Below are positions 25,703 to 35,320 of a DNA stretch of 64,000 nucleotides, one piece after another (position 1 is the stretch's first letter; every line of letters begins with the position of its first letter). This stretch comes from Flavobacteriaceae bacterium. GTDB lineage: Bacteria > Bacteroidota > Bacteroidia > Flavobacteriales > Flavobacteriaceae. The position numbers were made by a program, and so were the translations under genes. The stretch lies in NCBI GenBank assembly GCA_004762155.1, contig SIHP01000007.1, positions 223,721-287,720 of the forward strand, written 5' to 3'. The notes below the pieces were generated by a model, which worked only from the letters and a program-made list of their open reading frames with translations, searched no databases and was not told where the DNA came from.

Positions 25703-27016
25703 TTACAAATCAAAACCAATATTTACACCTAATTTATTAGCTATAATTTTAGTAATACGTTGTTTAACTTCTGGTATTCTAACGCTTTCTATAACTGTAT
25801 TAGCAAAAGCGTACATTAATAATGCCTTAGCTTCTTTTTTAGGAATTCCACGTTGTTGCATGTAGAATAATGCTTGATCATCTAATTGACCAATTGTACA
25901 ACCGTGAGAACATTTTACATCGTCTGCAAAAATTTCTAACTGAGGTTTTGCATTTATTGTTGCTTTATCGCTTATTAAAACATTATTGTTTTGTTGGTAT
26001 GCGTTTGTTTTTTGAGCTTCTTTTTCAACAATTACCTTACCATTAAAAACACCTGTAGAACGATCAGCGTAAATACCTTTATAGTCTTGATGACTTTCAC
26101 AGTTTGGTTCTATATGATGGACCAACGTATGATGATCTACATGTTGTTTGTCTTCAATAATTGTAATTCCTTTTAAAATAGAGTCCATATACTCTCCTTT
26201 CTGATAGAAATTTAAATTATTACGAGTAATATTTCCACCAAAAGAAAAAGTATGTACTGATACAATACTTTTGTTATGTTGCTCTATATATGAATTGTCT
26301 ACCAATGATGCGTTACTGTCATCATTTTGGATTTTGTAATAATCTACATTAGAAGATTTATCAGCATAAATTTCAGTAACAACATTAGTTAAAACAGGAT
26401 TACTTGTTAAGCTTTGATGACGCTCAATAATTTGCACATGAGAATTTTCTCCAACAACAATTAAGTTACGTGGTTGTAACATTGTTGCAGCTTCCGATCC
26501 AGTAGTAAAATTAATTATCTGAATTGGTTTTTTAACCTCAGTATTTTTAGGAATATTTATATAAGCACCTTCAGTAGCAAAAGCAGTATTTAAAGAAGTT
26601 AAATTGTCTTGTTTTGCAATTTTATTAAAATACTTATTAATTGTTTCTTTGTATTTCTCCTTGTTTAATGCAGCTGACATTAAACAAACATCATAGTTTT
26701 CATGTGTTGTTTGTGATAAAAAAGAACTGTATTTACCGTCTATAAAAACTACTTTATAAGAATCTATTTCATGAATAAAATACTTCTTTACGTCTGCTAA
26801 TTCAACAGCAACATCCTTGTTAGGAAACAAACTATAGTCTTGCTTTAAAACTGAATTTAAAGAAGTGTATTTCCAAGCTTCTAGTTTTTTAGTAGGAAAA
26901 CCTAAGTCTTCAAAATTTTGAAGTGCTTTTGAACGAATTTCATGAACATCGGTGTTCATGTCTATACGATTTTCAAAAGCAACATATGATGATAATAATT
27001 TATCTTTTAATTCCAT
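25703..27016 (-). CDS. sufD: Fe-S cluster assembly protein SufD
   Basis: The 437-residue protein has the SufB/SufD beta-helix core. Its C-terminal part shows ADDVKCSHGCTIGQLDDQALFYMQQRG (shortened: KCSHGCTIGQLD, ALFYMQQRGI), the region that contacts SufC, and the N-terminal DLGFPTKKLEAWKYTSL. SufD partners with SufB and SufC in the cytoplasmic SufBC2D scaffold that builds Fe-S clusters. It lies 85 bp after sufC, separated by an imperfect inverted repeat, and ends the operon. Confidence 0.96.
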   Translation of the reverse strand: MELKDKLLSSYVAFENRIDMNTDVHEIRSKALQNFEDLGFPTKKLEAWKYTSLNSVLKQDYSLFPNKDVAVELADVKKYFIHEIDSYKVVFIDGKYSSFLSQTTHENYDVCLMSAALNKEKYKETINKYFNKIAKQDNLTSLNTAFATEGAYINIPKNTEVKKPIQIINFTTGSEAATMLQPRNLIVVGENSHVQIIERHQSLTSNPVLTNVVTEIYADKSSNVDYYKIQNDDSNASLVDNSYIEQHNKSIVSVHTFSFGGNITRNNLNFYQKGEYMDSILKGITIIEDKQHVDHHTLVHHIEPNCESHQDYKGIYADRSTGVFNGKVIVEKEAQKTNAYQQNNNVLISDKATINAKPQLEIFADDVKCSHGCTIGQLDDQALFYMQQRGIPKKEAKALLMYAFANTVIESVRIPEVKQRITKIIANKLGVNIGFDL

Positions 27017-27019
27017 TCT

Positions 27020-27098
27020 TTATGAGTTTAAAGTCTAAAGACGAAAGTTTTAAAAGGAACTCTTTTGAAACTTCTGACTTTGAAACTTTGAGACTTTT
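27020..27098. repeat. Imperfect inverted repeat between sufC and sufD
   Basis: The left arm (TTTAAAGTCTAAAGACGAAAG) is mirrored by the right arm (CTTTGAAACTTTGAGACTTT), both made of AAAGTC-like units, so the transcript could form a long AU-rich hairpin. It may affect mRNA processing or relative expression of sufD. Arms shown are approximate. Confidence 0.45.
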
Positions 27099-27101
27099 AA
27101 C

Positions 27102-27854
27102 TTAACTATTAACTTCTTCTTTGATCCAGTCGTATCCTTTTTCTTCTAACTCTAAAGCTAAAGACGCATCACCAGACTTTACAATTTTTCCATCATGTAA
27201 AACGTGTACAAAATCAGGTACGATATAATCTAATAAACGTTGGTAATGTGTAATAACAATAACAGCATTATCTTTAGATTTTAATTTATTTACACCATTA
27301 GCTACAATACGTAAAGCATCAATATCTAAACCAGAATCAGTTTCATCTAAAATAGCTAGTTTAGGCTCTAACATTGCCATTTGGAAAATTTCGTTACGTT
27401 TTTTCTCTCCACCAGAAAATCCTTGGTTTAAAGAACGTGATAAAAATTTACGATCTATTTCTAATAATTCTGATTTTTCACGAATCTTTTTAAGCATATC
27501 TTTAGCGGGCATTTCTTCTAAGCCTTTTGCTTTACGAGATTCATTAATTGCAGTTTTAATAAAGTTGGTAACTGTTACACCAGGTATTTCTATAGGATAT
27601 TGAAATGATAAAAAGACACCATTATGCGCTCTTTCTTCTGGGGCTAATTCACTAATATCTTCACCATTTAATTCGATCGTTCCGTTAGTAACTTCGTATT
27701 CTTCTTTCCCTGCAATAACAGAAGCCATTGTACTTTTACCAGCACCGTTTGGTCCCATAATTGCATGAACTTCCCCTGCTTTTACTTCTAAATTCAATCC
27801 TTTTAAGATTGATTTATCTTCTATATTAGCGTGTAAATTTTCTATCTTTAACAT
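27102..27854 (-). CDS. sufC: Fe-S cluster assembly ATPase SufC
   Basis: A 250-residue ABC-type ATPase with Walker A GPNGAGKST, signature LNQGFSGGEKKRNE, Walker B LAILDETDSGLD and the H-loop VITHYQRLL. The DETDSGLDIDALR form is characteristic of SufC. It powers conformational change of the SufBCD complex. It lies 35 bp after the inserted metallo-beta-lactamase gene and 85 bp before sufD. Confidence 0.98.
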   Translation of the reverse strand: MLKIENLHANIEDKSILKGLNLEVKAGEVHAIMGPNGAGKSTMASVIAGKEEYEVTNGTIELNGEDISELAPEERAHNGVFLSFQYPIEIPGVTVTNFIKTAINESRKAKGLEEMPAKDMLKKIREKSELLEIDRKFLSRSLNQGFSGGEKKRNEIFQMAMLEPKLAILDETDSGLDIDALRIVANGVNKLKSKDNAVIVITHYQRLLDYIVPDFVHVLHDGKIVKSGDASLALELEEKGYDWIKEEVNS

Positions 27855-27889
27855 GATATTCTATATTGCTATGTGCTAAAAATTAGCGT

Positions 27890-28735
27890 TTAATTTTTTA
27901 ATAAATTTTGTAATTTTTTAAAATCTTTTGGAGAGTGTTGAATAATTACTTCTGCATTTTTTTCTTTTGCAAAAGCTTCAAATTCCTCCATGCTTTTTAA
28001 TGTCTGAGCTACATCATAATTAAATGAAGGAACTCCTCTTGAAGTCCTGTTTTCTTCAAAATGATATAAATCTCCAGTTAAGAGTATAGGTTTTTCTAAA
28101 CCTAAATCTAAGTATAATACTTGATGACCAACTGTATGTCCAGGCATGTATTTTATAACAACTGTTTCATCTCCAAAAACATCATAATCACCATTTAACT
28201 TTTTAACTTTGATTAAATCTTTAAGTGCAGGGTTTTTTGTTTTTACAGAATCACCTACTTCAGCATTATATTCATTTTCTTGAACTAACCAAGTCGCATT
28301 TTTTAATGAATTAGCATGTCCAGTATGATCGAAATGAGAATGAGATAATGCTATGTATTTTATGTCTTCAGTTTTAAAGCCAATTTTTTTTAATTGATTA
28401 GTTAAAGAATCTGGTCTTTGAATAGCAAAAACACCACTTGGTTCATGAAATGGTTCTGGAATCACTAAGTTTTCTGGTAAACCAGCATCCCACATTAAAT
28501 TTCCTTTTGGGTGAGAAATAACATAATATGCATCCGTAAATTGCTTTGTTTGTCCAGTATATGTAGTGTCTTGTGAAAACGCTTCTAATTTTTTAACAAA
28601 AATTGAACCACCAACCAAAGGAAATAATTTAATTGTCGGTTTTACAACAACAACTTCTTCTTTGGTTTCTTTTTTTTCAGATTTTTTACAGCTTAAAATA
28701 GCTAACGTAAGAAATAAGAATAGTATTTTTTTCAT
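27890..28735 (-). CDS. Metallo-beta-lactamase-fold lipoprotein inside the suf operon
   Basis: The 281-residue protein has a lipobox (AILSC, Cys16) and a lactonase-like metallo-beta-lactamase fold: HSHFDHTGH (His132, His134, Asp136, His137), PGHTVGHQ, and TGDLYH with the bridging Asp, so the di-metal site looks complete. Family members of this layout include N-acyl-homoserine-lactone lactonases and other ester or lactone hydrolases. It sits 13 bp after sufB and 35 bp before sufC, an unusual place for an envelope hydrolase. A link to Fe-S assembly is not evident; substrate unknown. Confidence 0.88.
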   Translation of the reverse strand: MKKILFLFLTLAILSCKKSEKKETKEEVVVVKPTIKLFPLVGGSIFVKKLEAFSQDTTYTGQTKQFTDAYYVISHPKGNLMWDAGLPENLVIPEPFHEPSGVFAIQRPDSLTNQLKKIGFKTEDIKYIALSHSHFDHTGHANSLKNATWLVQENEYNAEVGDSVKTKNPALKDLIKVKKLNGDYDVFGDETVVIKYMPGHTVGHQVLYLDLGLEKPILLTGDLYHFEENRTSRGVPSFNYDVAQTLKSMEEFEAFAKEKNAEVIIQHSPKDFKKLQNLLKN

Positions 28736-28748
28736 GAGTTTAATTTTG

Positions 28749-30197
28749 TTAACCTACAGAACCTTCTAAACTAATTTCCAATAGCTTTTGAGCCTCTACT
28801 GCAAACTCCATTGGTAATTTATTTAATACTTCTTTGCTAAATCCATTAACAATTAATGCAATTGCTTTTTCAGTATCTATACCACGTTGGTTACAATAAA
28901 ATAATTGATCTTCACCAATTTTACTTGTAGTAGCTTCGTGTTCTACTTGTGCAGATTTATTTTTCACTTCTATATAAGGAAACGTATGTGCCCCACAAGC
29001 ATTCCCCATTAATAAAGAATCACATTGAGAGAAGTTACGAGCATTTTCTGCTCTTGCTCCCATATGAACTAAACCACGATAACTGTTTTGTGATTTCCCT
29101 GCAGAAATTCCTTTAGAAATAATGGTAGATTTTGTGTTTTTACCAAGATGAATCATCTTAGTACCTGTATCTGCTTGTTGGAAATTGTTAGTTACAGCAA
29201 TTGAATAGAACTCACCTACTGAATTATTTCCTTTTAAAACACAACTTGGGTATTTCCAAGTTACAGCAGAACCAGTTTCAACTTGCGTCCAAGAAATTTT
29301 AGCGTTTGTTTCGCAAAGACCTCTTTTGGTTACGAAGTTATAAACACCACCTTTTCCTTCTTTATTTCCAGGATACCAATTTTGTACTGTTGAATATTTA
29401 ATTTCTGCATCATCCATAGCAATTAATTCTACTACAGCAGCGTGTAATTGATTTTCATCTCTACTTGGAGCAGTACAACCTTCTAAATAAGATACGAAAC
29501 TACCTTCATCTGCAACTACTAAAGTTCTTTCAAACTGACCTGTTCCTCCTTCATTAATTCTAAAGTATGTAGATAATTCCATTGGACAACGAACACCTTT
29601 AGGTATATAACAGAAAGATCCGTCAGAAAAAACAGCTGAATTTAAAGCTGCATAAAAATTATCGGTAGTTGGTACAACTGTTCCTAAATATTTCTTTACT
29701 AATTCTGGATGTTCTTGTATTGCTTCAGAAATAGGCATAAAAATAATACCTTTTTTTCCTAATGTTTCTTTAAAAGTTGTAGCTACAGATACAGAGTCCA
29801 TAACAATATCAACTGCAACATTAGCTAATTTCTTTTGCTCATCTAAAGAAATACCTAAACGTTTAAAAGTGTCCAGTAATTCTGGATCTACCTCGTCTAA
29901 ACTATTTAATTTTGGTTTTTCTTTTGGTGCAGAATAATATGCAATGTCTTGAAATTTTGGCTTCTCATAATTGACATTAGCCCATTCTGGTTCTTCCATT
30001 TTTTCCCAAACTCTAAATGCCTCAATACGCCATTCAGTCATCCATTCTGGTTCGTTTTTCTTTTTAGAAATAGCACGAACAACATCTTCGTTTAACCCTT
30101 TTGCAAAAGTTTCACTTTCAATATCAGTATAAAACCCATATTTATATTCTTGGGTTTTTAATTCTTGTTCTAAATCGTCTTCTGTATACTTACTCAT
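28749..30197 (-). CDS. sufB: Fe-S cluster assembly protein SufB
   Basis: The 482-residue protein has the expected length and motifs: [35 protein letters not shown] (20 residues), [20 protein letters not shown] (20 residues), [20 protein letters not shown] (20 residues) and a C-terminal [14 protein letters not shown]. SufB is the scaffold subunit on which the cluster is formed. It follows sufA by 38 bp on the same strand. Confidence 0.98.
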   Translation of the reverse strand: MSKYTEDDLEQELKTQEYKYGFYTDIESETFAKGLNEDVVRAISKKKNEPEWMTEWRIEAFRVWEKMEEPEWANVNYEKPKFQDIAYYSAPKEKPKLNSLDEVDPELLDTFKRLGISLDEQKKLANVAVDIVMDSVSVATTFKETLGKKGIIFMPISEAIQEHPELVKKYLGTVVPTTDNFYAALNSAVFSDGSFCYIPKGVRCPMELSTYFRINEGGTGQFERTLVVADEGSFVSYLEGCTAPSRDENQLHAAVVELIAMDDAEIKYSTVQNWYPGNKEGKGGVYNFVTKRGLCETNAKISWTQVETGSAVTWKYPSCVLKGNNSVGEFYSIAVTNNFQQADTGTKMIHLGKNTKSTIISKGISAGKSQNSYRGLVHMGARAENARNFSQCDSLLMGNACGAHTFPYIEVKNKSAQVEHEATTSKIGEDQLFYCNQRGIDTEKAIALIVNGFSKEVLNKLPMEFAVEAQKLLEISLEGSVG

Positions 30198-30235
30198 TAT
30201 TTTCAGTAATCAATTATAAGTTTATTAAGTCGTTT

Positions 30236-30565
30236 TTACAATGAAAAACTTTCTCCACATCCACAAGTTCTATTAGCATTCGGATTGTTAAATACAAATC
30301 CTTTTCCGTTTAACCCTCCTGAATACTCTAATGTTGTTCCAACAAGATATAAGAAGCTTTTTTTATCAACAACAATTTTTACGTTGTTCTCTTCAAAAAC
30401 CTTATCATTTTCTTGTGTCTCTTTATCAAAAGTTAAATCGTATGATAATCCTGAACAACCACCACTCTTAACACCAACGCGAACAAAATCTGTTACTGCA
30501 TCAAAACCATCGTCTGTCATCAATTCGATAACTTTCTTTTTAGCTGTATCTGAAACTTTTATCAT
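30236..30565 (-). CDS. sufA: SufA/IscA-type Fe-S carrier protein
   Basis: The 109-residue protein carries the A-type carrier signature: the first Cys in VKSGGCSGLSYDL and the C-terminal pair in CGCGESF. These three cysteines bind the transient cluster. It is the first gene of the suf operon and has its own promoter. The gene could equally be named erpA or iscA-like from sequence alone; the suf context favours sufA. Confidence 0.92.
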   Translation of the reverse strand: MIKVSDTAKKKVIELMTDDGFDAVTDFVRVGVKSGGCSGLSYDLTFDKETQENDKVFEENNVKIVVDKKSFLYLVGTTLEYSGGLNGKGFVFNNPNANRTCGCGESFSL

Positions 30566-30592
30566 TTTATTTGATTTAATCTAAATTATTCG

Positions 30593-30600
30593 CAAATATA
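30593..30600 (-). promoter_or_regulatory. -7 box of the suf operon
   Basis: TATATTTG on the minus strand, 27 bp before the sufA ATG, fits TAnnTTTG; no clear TTG at the standard distance. Confidence 0.55.
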
Positions 30601-30700
30601 CAAAGAAAGAATTTTTAAAACAGGCTTGCTTTATAAGGAATTGCTATAAGTAGATTTAAAATTGTGATATTGTCTACAGAAGTAGTAGGATTTTGTTTTT

Positions 30701-31762
30701 TTATTCCTGAAAGTTAGTATTATTAATAAACTCGTAATCAGAAAGTGTAAGGAGGAAAGCTTTTAAATCTGCTTTGTCGGTTTGTGATAAGTTTACACCG
30801 CCTTGATCTATTTGTTTCATTAATGGATCAATGGTTGCAGATCGTTGTAAGCCTTCTGAATAATGATCGATGACTTCATCTAAGGTCTCAAAACGCCCAT
30901 CATGCATATATGGTGCTGTAAATACTAAGTTACGAAGTGATGGAGATTTAAATTTTCCATTATCATTTGGATCACCTGTTACACTACCCAATCCTAAATC
31001 GGTAAAATTAGTGTCTAGACCGTTATTGTGAAAATCATTATCAGTCCATAATGGCTCATTTTCATTTCCGTGACAATGAAAACAGTCGCCTTTTTCTTCA
31101 CTTAAAAAAACAGTTAAGCCATTTAATTCGTTTTCATATAATACAGTTTGACCTAAAAGATATTGATCAAACTTTGAATTTGCTGAGATTAAAGTACGTT
31201 CAAATTGAGCTATTGCTTTGGTTACATAAGTTGAATTTATAGTTGTAATTCCAAAGGCTTGTTTAAATAATGTAGGATATTCTGCATGCTCTTGTAATTT
31301 ATTTACTACATCTGTCCAATCACTATGCATTTCTAATGCATTTGTAACGGGTTCTAAAGCTTGTGTTTCTAATCCAAACTCTTTTCCATCCCAAGCAAAA
31401 CGTTCATCAAAATTCCAAGCCAAATTAAATAAAGGCATGGAGTTTCTAATACCTAAATTCCCATCAACTCCTTCGCTAAACTTTGTAGTATCTGTAAAAG
31501 AATTTTCTGGGTGATGACAACTTGAACAAGACATAGAATTGTCTTGAGATAAAATGGGATCAAAAAATAATTTTTTCCCTAAAGAAATACCTTCTTCTGT
31601 GAGAGGGTTATCTGCAGGAATTAAAGGAGCAATTAGTTTTTCTTGGAATAAGGTAGGTATTTCTAAGTCTACATATTTTGGAGTATACTCTTCCTCATTA
31701 TTTTCTTCTGATCCACATGAGACCAGAAGAAATAATAAAAATATGTAGTGATAACTTTTCAT
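30701..31762 (-). CDS. Dihaem cytochrome-c peroxidase / MbnH-like lipoprotein
   Basis: The 353-residue lipoprotein (LVSC, Cys16) has two c-type haem sites, CSSCH (Cys79-His83) and CFHCH (Cys227-His231), and family motifs LGKKLFFDP, PLFNLAWN, FKSPSLRNLVFTAPYMHDGRF (shortened: APYMHDGRF). This is the dihaem peroxidase/MauG fold. It begins directly next to the stop of an MbnP-like gene, so it is more likely an MbnH-type partner, a MauG relative reported to oxidise a Trp in MbnP, than a stand-alone peroxide scavenger. That assignment rests on context; axial ligands were not determined. Confidence 0.88.
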   Translation of the reverse strand: MKSYHYIFLLFLLVSCGSEENNEEEYTPKYVDLEIPTLFQEKLIAPLIPADNPLTEEGISLGKKLFFDPILSQDNSMSCSSCHHPENSFTDTTKFSEGVDGNLGIRNSMPLFNLAWNFDERFAWDGKEFGLETQALEPVTNALEMHSDWTDVVNKLQEHAEYPTLFKQAFGITTINSTYVTKAIAQFERTLISANSKFDQYLLGQTVLYENELNGLTVFLSEEKGDCFHCHGNENEPLWTDNDFHNNGLDTNFTDLGLGSVTGDPNDNGKFKSPSLRNLVFTAPYMHDGRFETLDEVIDHYSEGLQRSATIDPLMKQIDQGGVNLSQTDKADLKAFLLTLSDYEFINNTNFQE

Positions 31763-32557
31763 TTAGTCTTCTTCGCTTTCTTCAACTAAACTAAATACAG
31801 ATGCTCCATTTTCATTTATCATAATTTGAGCGTCATAATTTGGCATTAACATTTGATGTAATGTGTTTAAATCCCAAGTATTAGTATCAGTAAACCATTC
31901 AGCTATATCCATTTCAACTTCTATAGTTACAGTATTGTTTTCAATATAAATTTCTCCTAAATCAACTTCAAAAGAAGTATCTGTTTCTATTAAATCATCA
32001 TCTGATGTTATAGACATTACATTAGTAGCTCTAATAGCATGGTAATTAAATCCAGTTTCTGTATCCGTATCATCTAAAAATTTACCATCAAATTGCATGT
32101 AATGATATCCACCACCCAATGTAGAAGGAACACCAAAACTTTCAGTATTCAGATCTGTATAACCATCTTCAACGTAATTTTCTTCATCAGAAAAACCGAA
32201 TGTAAAGTATAAATTATAAGTTCCGTTTAGTAATAAGTTTTCACTTGAAAAAGTTAAGTTTTCTTCATCTCCAAGATTTACCAATATATAATCGGTTAAT
32301 TCTGTAACTGTTCCGCTTTCATTCTCTAAATAGATGTTAGAAATTAAATAACGTAGACGTTCTATACTTAAAGTTTCTCCATTTTCATTTTCGAACTTAA
32401 GTTCATCAAAATCTTCACTTGTAACTTCTTCATCTTCCCAAGTATGATTAAAGTTGATTGTTATGCTTGTGTTTTTTGCAAATTCATCATCGTTAGAGCT
32501 ACATGATGCTATTATTAAGCAAGAAATAGCTAAAATAAGTACTGTTATTTTTTTCAT
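31763..32557 (-). CDS. MbnP-family copper-binding-like lipoprotein
   Basis: The 264-residue lipoprotein (LIIASC, Cys19) has MbnP-like features: ITINFNHTWEDEEV at the start of the domain, ERLRYLISNIYLEN, STLGGGYHYMQFDGKF and GFNYHAIRA, a conserved His/Trp pattern. MbnP proteins bind copper, in the studied case after a partner dihaem enzyme converts a Trp to kynurenine. Trp residues are present in HTWED and near the C terminus (AEWFTDTNTWDLN). It is tightly packed between the propeller gene (2 bp) and the dihaem gene (0 bp). No methanobactin precursor is visible here. Confidence 0.85.
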   Translation of the reverse strand: MKKITVLILAISCLIIASCSSNDDEFAKNTSITINFNHTWEDEEVTSEDFDELKFENENGETLSIERLRYLISNIYLENESGTVTELTDYILVNLGDEENLTFSSENLLLNGTYNLYFTFGFSDEENYVEDGYTDLNTESFGVPSTLGGGYHYMQFDGKFLDDTDTETGFNYHAIRATNVMSITSDDDLIETDTSFEVDLGEIYIENNTVTIEVEMDIAEWFTDTNTWDLNTLHQMLMPNYDAQIMINENGASVFSLVEESEED

Positions 32558-32559
32558 TA

Positions 32560-33873
32560 TTATTTTAGTTTGATAATTAAAAGGTCAGAAAAACCTTTAT
32601 TTGTTTCTATATTTCCGTCGTTACTTGAGCTTTCGCCAACAGCAACAAAACTTCCGTCTTCTAATTCAATAGCATCATAAAAGAAGTCAATATTAGAACC
32701 TCCAATAATTTGTTGCCATTCTTCATTTCCTTCAGAAGAGATTTTTAATATCCAAGCATCATTTTGACCTTGATTTGTAAATCCGTTATCTAAACTTCTT
32801 GAACTTCCAGAGATTACATAGCCGCCATCTGAGGTTTTGTTTATAGATCTTGCTACATCAAAATTACTTCCTCCAAAATTTTTTTCCCAGAGTAACTCAC
32901 CATCATTATTAATTTTTATAACCCATAAATCTGCACCACCATTATTTATGCTAATATCTTGATCATTACTTCTGGTATCTCCAACAATAATAAAATTCCC
33001 ATCATTGGTCTTTGTTATAGCTCTAGCTTCATCAATTTCAGTACCTCCAAAATTTTTCTCCCAGAGTAAATTGCCAGCGTTGTCAATTTTTATAATCCAA
33101 AAATCGTAACTTCCTTTGTTGTTATTAATGTCAACATCTGTACTATCAGAAGAACCAACAAGAATGTATCCATCTGTTGTTTCAACTACATCATAACAGG
33201 TATCTGTATTTGTTCCTCCAAAATAATTACGCCATTCTATATCTCCGTTGGAATTTAATTTAATAGCCCAATAATCACCACCAGCATGTTGTGTTTTTGC
33301 AAGAGAATTACCTTCCCCATTGGATGAGGTTACATCTAAAATACCACCTACAAAAATACCACCATCAGTAGTTTGGGTTAACGAAAAAGCTTGATCAACA
33401 CCTAAAAACCCAGTAGTTGTTTGCCATTGTATAGTTCCGTTATTATCGAGTTTTAAAACCCAAAAATCCTCAAATCCTTCATTAGAGTTAAGATCGCCAT
33501 CATTACTTTTGCTGTATCCTGCAATAGTAATACCATTGTCTGAGGTACTTATAGCTTTATAAGCCTTGTCATCGCTAGAGCCACCATATACTTTTTGCCA
33601 TTGTAAATTATCATTACTATCAAATTTTAAAACCCAAAAATCATATTGAGTTTCTGTTTTTGAAGTACTAACATCTCCATCTAAGCTTTGTGTGAAGCCA
33701 ACAACAGCATAACTTCCATCATTAAATGAAATTACACTACGAGCGATTTCATTTTTAGTTCCTCCGTAAGTGACACTTTTGTTTAAAGAAATAATTTTGA
33801 TGCCAATCTCAGGGGCATTGCTACAGCTATAAAGAATACTGAAAAGTAAAAATAACTTTAGGTGTTTAATCAT
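32560..33873 (-). CDS. Repeat beta-propeller lipoprotein
   Basis: The 437-residue lipoprotein (ILYSCSN) has about seven repeats of roughly 50-60 residues built on the pattern DxWVLKxDxxGxxxWxxxxGGxxxDxAxxIxxTxDGGxxxxG, for example DLWVIKINNDGELLWEKNFG (20 residues). These are propeller blades seen in secreted Bacteroidota proteins; they may bind a partner or ligand. It lies 5 bp after the choice-of-anchor-B gene and 2 bp before the MbnP-like gene. Function is unknown beyond the operon link. Confidence 0.8.
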   Translation of the reverse strand: MIKHLKLFLLFSILYSCSNAPEIGIKIISLNKSVTYGGTKNEIARSVISFNDGSYAVVGFTQSLDGDVSTSKTETQYDFWVLKFDSNDNLQWQKVYGGSSDDKAYKAISTSDNGITIAGYSKSNDGDLNSNEGFEDFWVLKLDNNGTIQWQTTTGFLGVDQAFSLTQTTDGGIFVGGILDVTSSNGEGNSLAKTQHAGGDYWAIKLNSNGDIEWRNYFGGTNTDTCYDVVETTDGYILVGSSDSTDVDINNNKGSYDFWIIKIDNAGNLLWEKNFGGTEIDEARAITKTNDGNFIIVGDTRSNDQDISINNGGADLWVIKINNDGELLWEKNFGGSNFDVARSINKTSDGGYVISGSSRSLDNGFTNQGQNDAWILKISSEGNEEWQQIIGGSNIDFFYDAIELEDGSFVAVGESSSNDGNIETNKGFSDLLIIKLK

Positions 33874-33878
33874 ATAAC

Positions 33879-35207
33879 TTAATTAGATTTTTGTACAATA
33901 AATAAACCTGAATTTATATCACTAACAACTATTTTCCCACTTTCAAAATAAGGATAAACATTCCAAACACCATCTGAATTAGCTCCGTTACTAGATGGGT
34001 AAGTATCAAAATAACCAATTTCATTCATAGTACCAGAATTTATTGTAGAAATATCAATAAAACGAACGCCAGCACTATAACTCGCTAAGTAAAAAGTATC
34101 TCCTTTTACGTAACCATTATGATCAATTGCATTTGTAGATCCTGAATAAATAAAATGTTGAGCTGGGTTATCTAAGTCTGTAAAATCAAAAATAATGGTT
34201 CTTGTCGGTATACCGTAACTTGTTTCATCTGTTTCATCTCCTAATAAAAAATAAGTTTGATCTTCTGTAAACCAACCTTGATGTGTATATCCTACGTTAG
34301 GATATGAAATAGCAGATATATTTGTTGGATTTGATTTGTCAGTTATGTCAACAATAACAACTTCATTTTCATTACTTCCAATTAAAATTTCTCTTCCTGT
34401 ATAATCAGAGTCAGGACCATTGTAAGTTACTACTTGAGCATCGTGACTATAGTTGTCTGTTCCCCAACCACCTTCGCTTACAGGGTTTTTAGGGTCTTGA
34501 ATGTTGATAAATAGAGGGCCACCTCTATAAGTTCCAGACCTAGATGTACCTACAGGATAAGCGTAACCTGAATCTTCATTTATTACAATATTATGAGCAC
34601 TTCCAAATTCGGTAAAATGATTATCTGCTGTAAAAACTTCAGGAGGATTATTAACGTTTCTTAATCTTGTTAAATCAAATACTTGCATACCATGATTGGA
34701 GGCTTCACTTACAATAAAAGCATGATCTTGATATACTTTTACATCTCTCCATGTGTTGTTCGTAGTTGCTGTAGCTAGTTTTCCTAAATAAACTGGGTTT
34801 TCAGTGTCTGTTATGTTTATAAAAGCTGTTCCGTTTTCTAAGCCTAAAATAACATATTCATCACCAGTAGTTGGGTCTGTCCAACCCCAAGAATCGTTTA
34901 CTAAAGAAGTGTCAAAAATATTAAGATCAAGATGTAATAGTAAATCATAATCATTACAAGGGTAAATGCCTGCAAACCCATTCTCACAAATAACTTTGTT
35001 GCTTGTTTGAGTAGTGTCATCGCAAACATCTCCAATGCCATCTCCATCAGTATCTTGTTGGTCTGCATTTTGTGTGTTTGGACAGTTGTCATTAGTGTCT
35101 TCAATACCATCGTTATCACTATCAGTGATATTATTATCAGAATTATCTGATGAACATGATAAGATAAGTAAAGAAAAGCTCAGTATAAAAAGTAAGCGAA
35201 TTTTCAT
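33879..35207 (-). CDS. Choice-of-anchor-B / LVIVD-type propeller lipoprotein
   Basis: The 442-residue lipoprotein (LILSCSS) starts with thrombospondin type-3-like calcium loops (DSDNDGIEDTNDNCP, DTDGDGIGDVCDD), then LVIVD-like propeller blades (GTAFINITDTENPVYLGKL, VVIVDITDKSNP, GVRFIDIST) and the conserved SAHNIVINEDSGYAY and YSHDAQVVTY motifs of the choice-of-anchor-B family. It is the first gene of the four-gene operon with the MbnP/MbnH-like pair, with a promoter divergent from thiL. Confidence 0.85.
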   Translation of the reverse strand: MKIRLLFILSFSLLILSCSSDNSDNNITDSDNDGIEDTNDNCPNTQNADQQDTDGDGIGDVCDDTTQTSNKVICENGFAGIYPCNDYDLLLHLDLNIFDTSLVNDSWGWTDPTTGDEYVILGLENGTAFINITDTENPVYLGKLATATTNNTWRDVKVYQDHAFIVSEASNHGMQVFDLTRLRNVNNPPEVFTADNHFTEFGSAHNIVINEDSGYAYPVGTSRSGTYRGGPLFINIQDPKNPVSEGGWGTDNYSHDAQVVTYNGPDSDYTGREILIGSNENEVVIVDITDKSNPTNISAISYPNVGYTHQGWFTEDQTYFLLGDETDETSYGIPTRTIIFDFTDLDNPAQHFIYSGSTNAIDHNGYVKGDTFYLASYSAGVRFIDISTINSGTMNEIGYFDTYPSSNGANSDGVWNVYPYFESGKIVVSDINSGLFIVQKSN

Positions 35208-35248
35208 AATAGTGAAGAGTTTTTATGTAATAAAGAACATTGTTTATT

Positions 35249-35256
35249 CAAATTTA
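35249..35256 (-). promoter_or_regulatory. -7 box of the MbnP-like operon
   Basis: TAAATTTG on the minus strand, 41 bp before the ATG at 35207, matches TAnnTTTG. Confidence 0.5.
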
Positions 35257-35286
35257 TTATTTTATTACTTGTTAAGTAACTAAAAC

Positions 35287-35316
35287 TTGTTAAAATATTA
35301 GTTTAAACTATCTTTG
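35287..35316 (+). promoter_or_regulatory. thiL promoter, likely leaderless
   Basis: TTG (35287-35289) and TATCTTTG (35309-35316) are separated by 19 bp, the consensus spacing. The ATG starts only 4 bp after the box, so the transcript would begin near the start codon. Confidence 0.75.
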
Positions 35317-35320
35317 CAGC

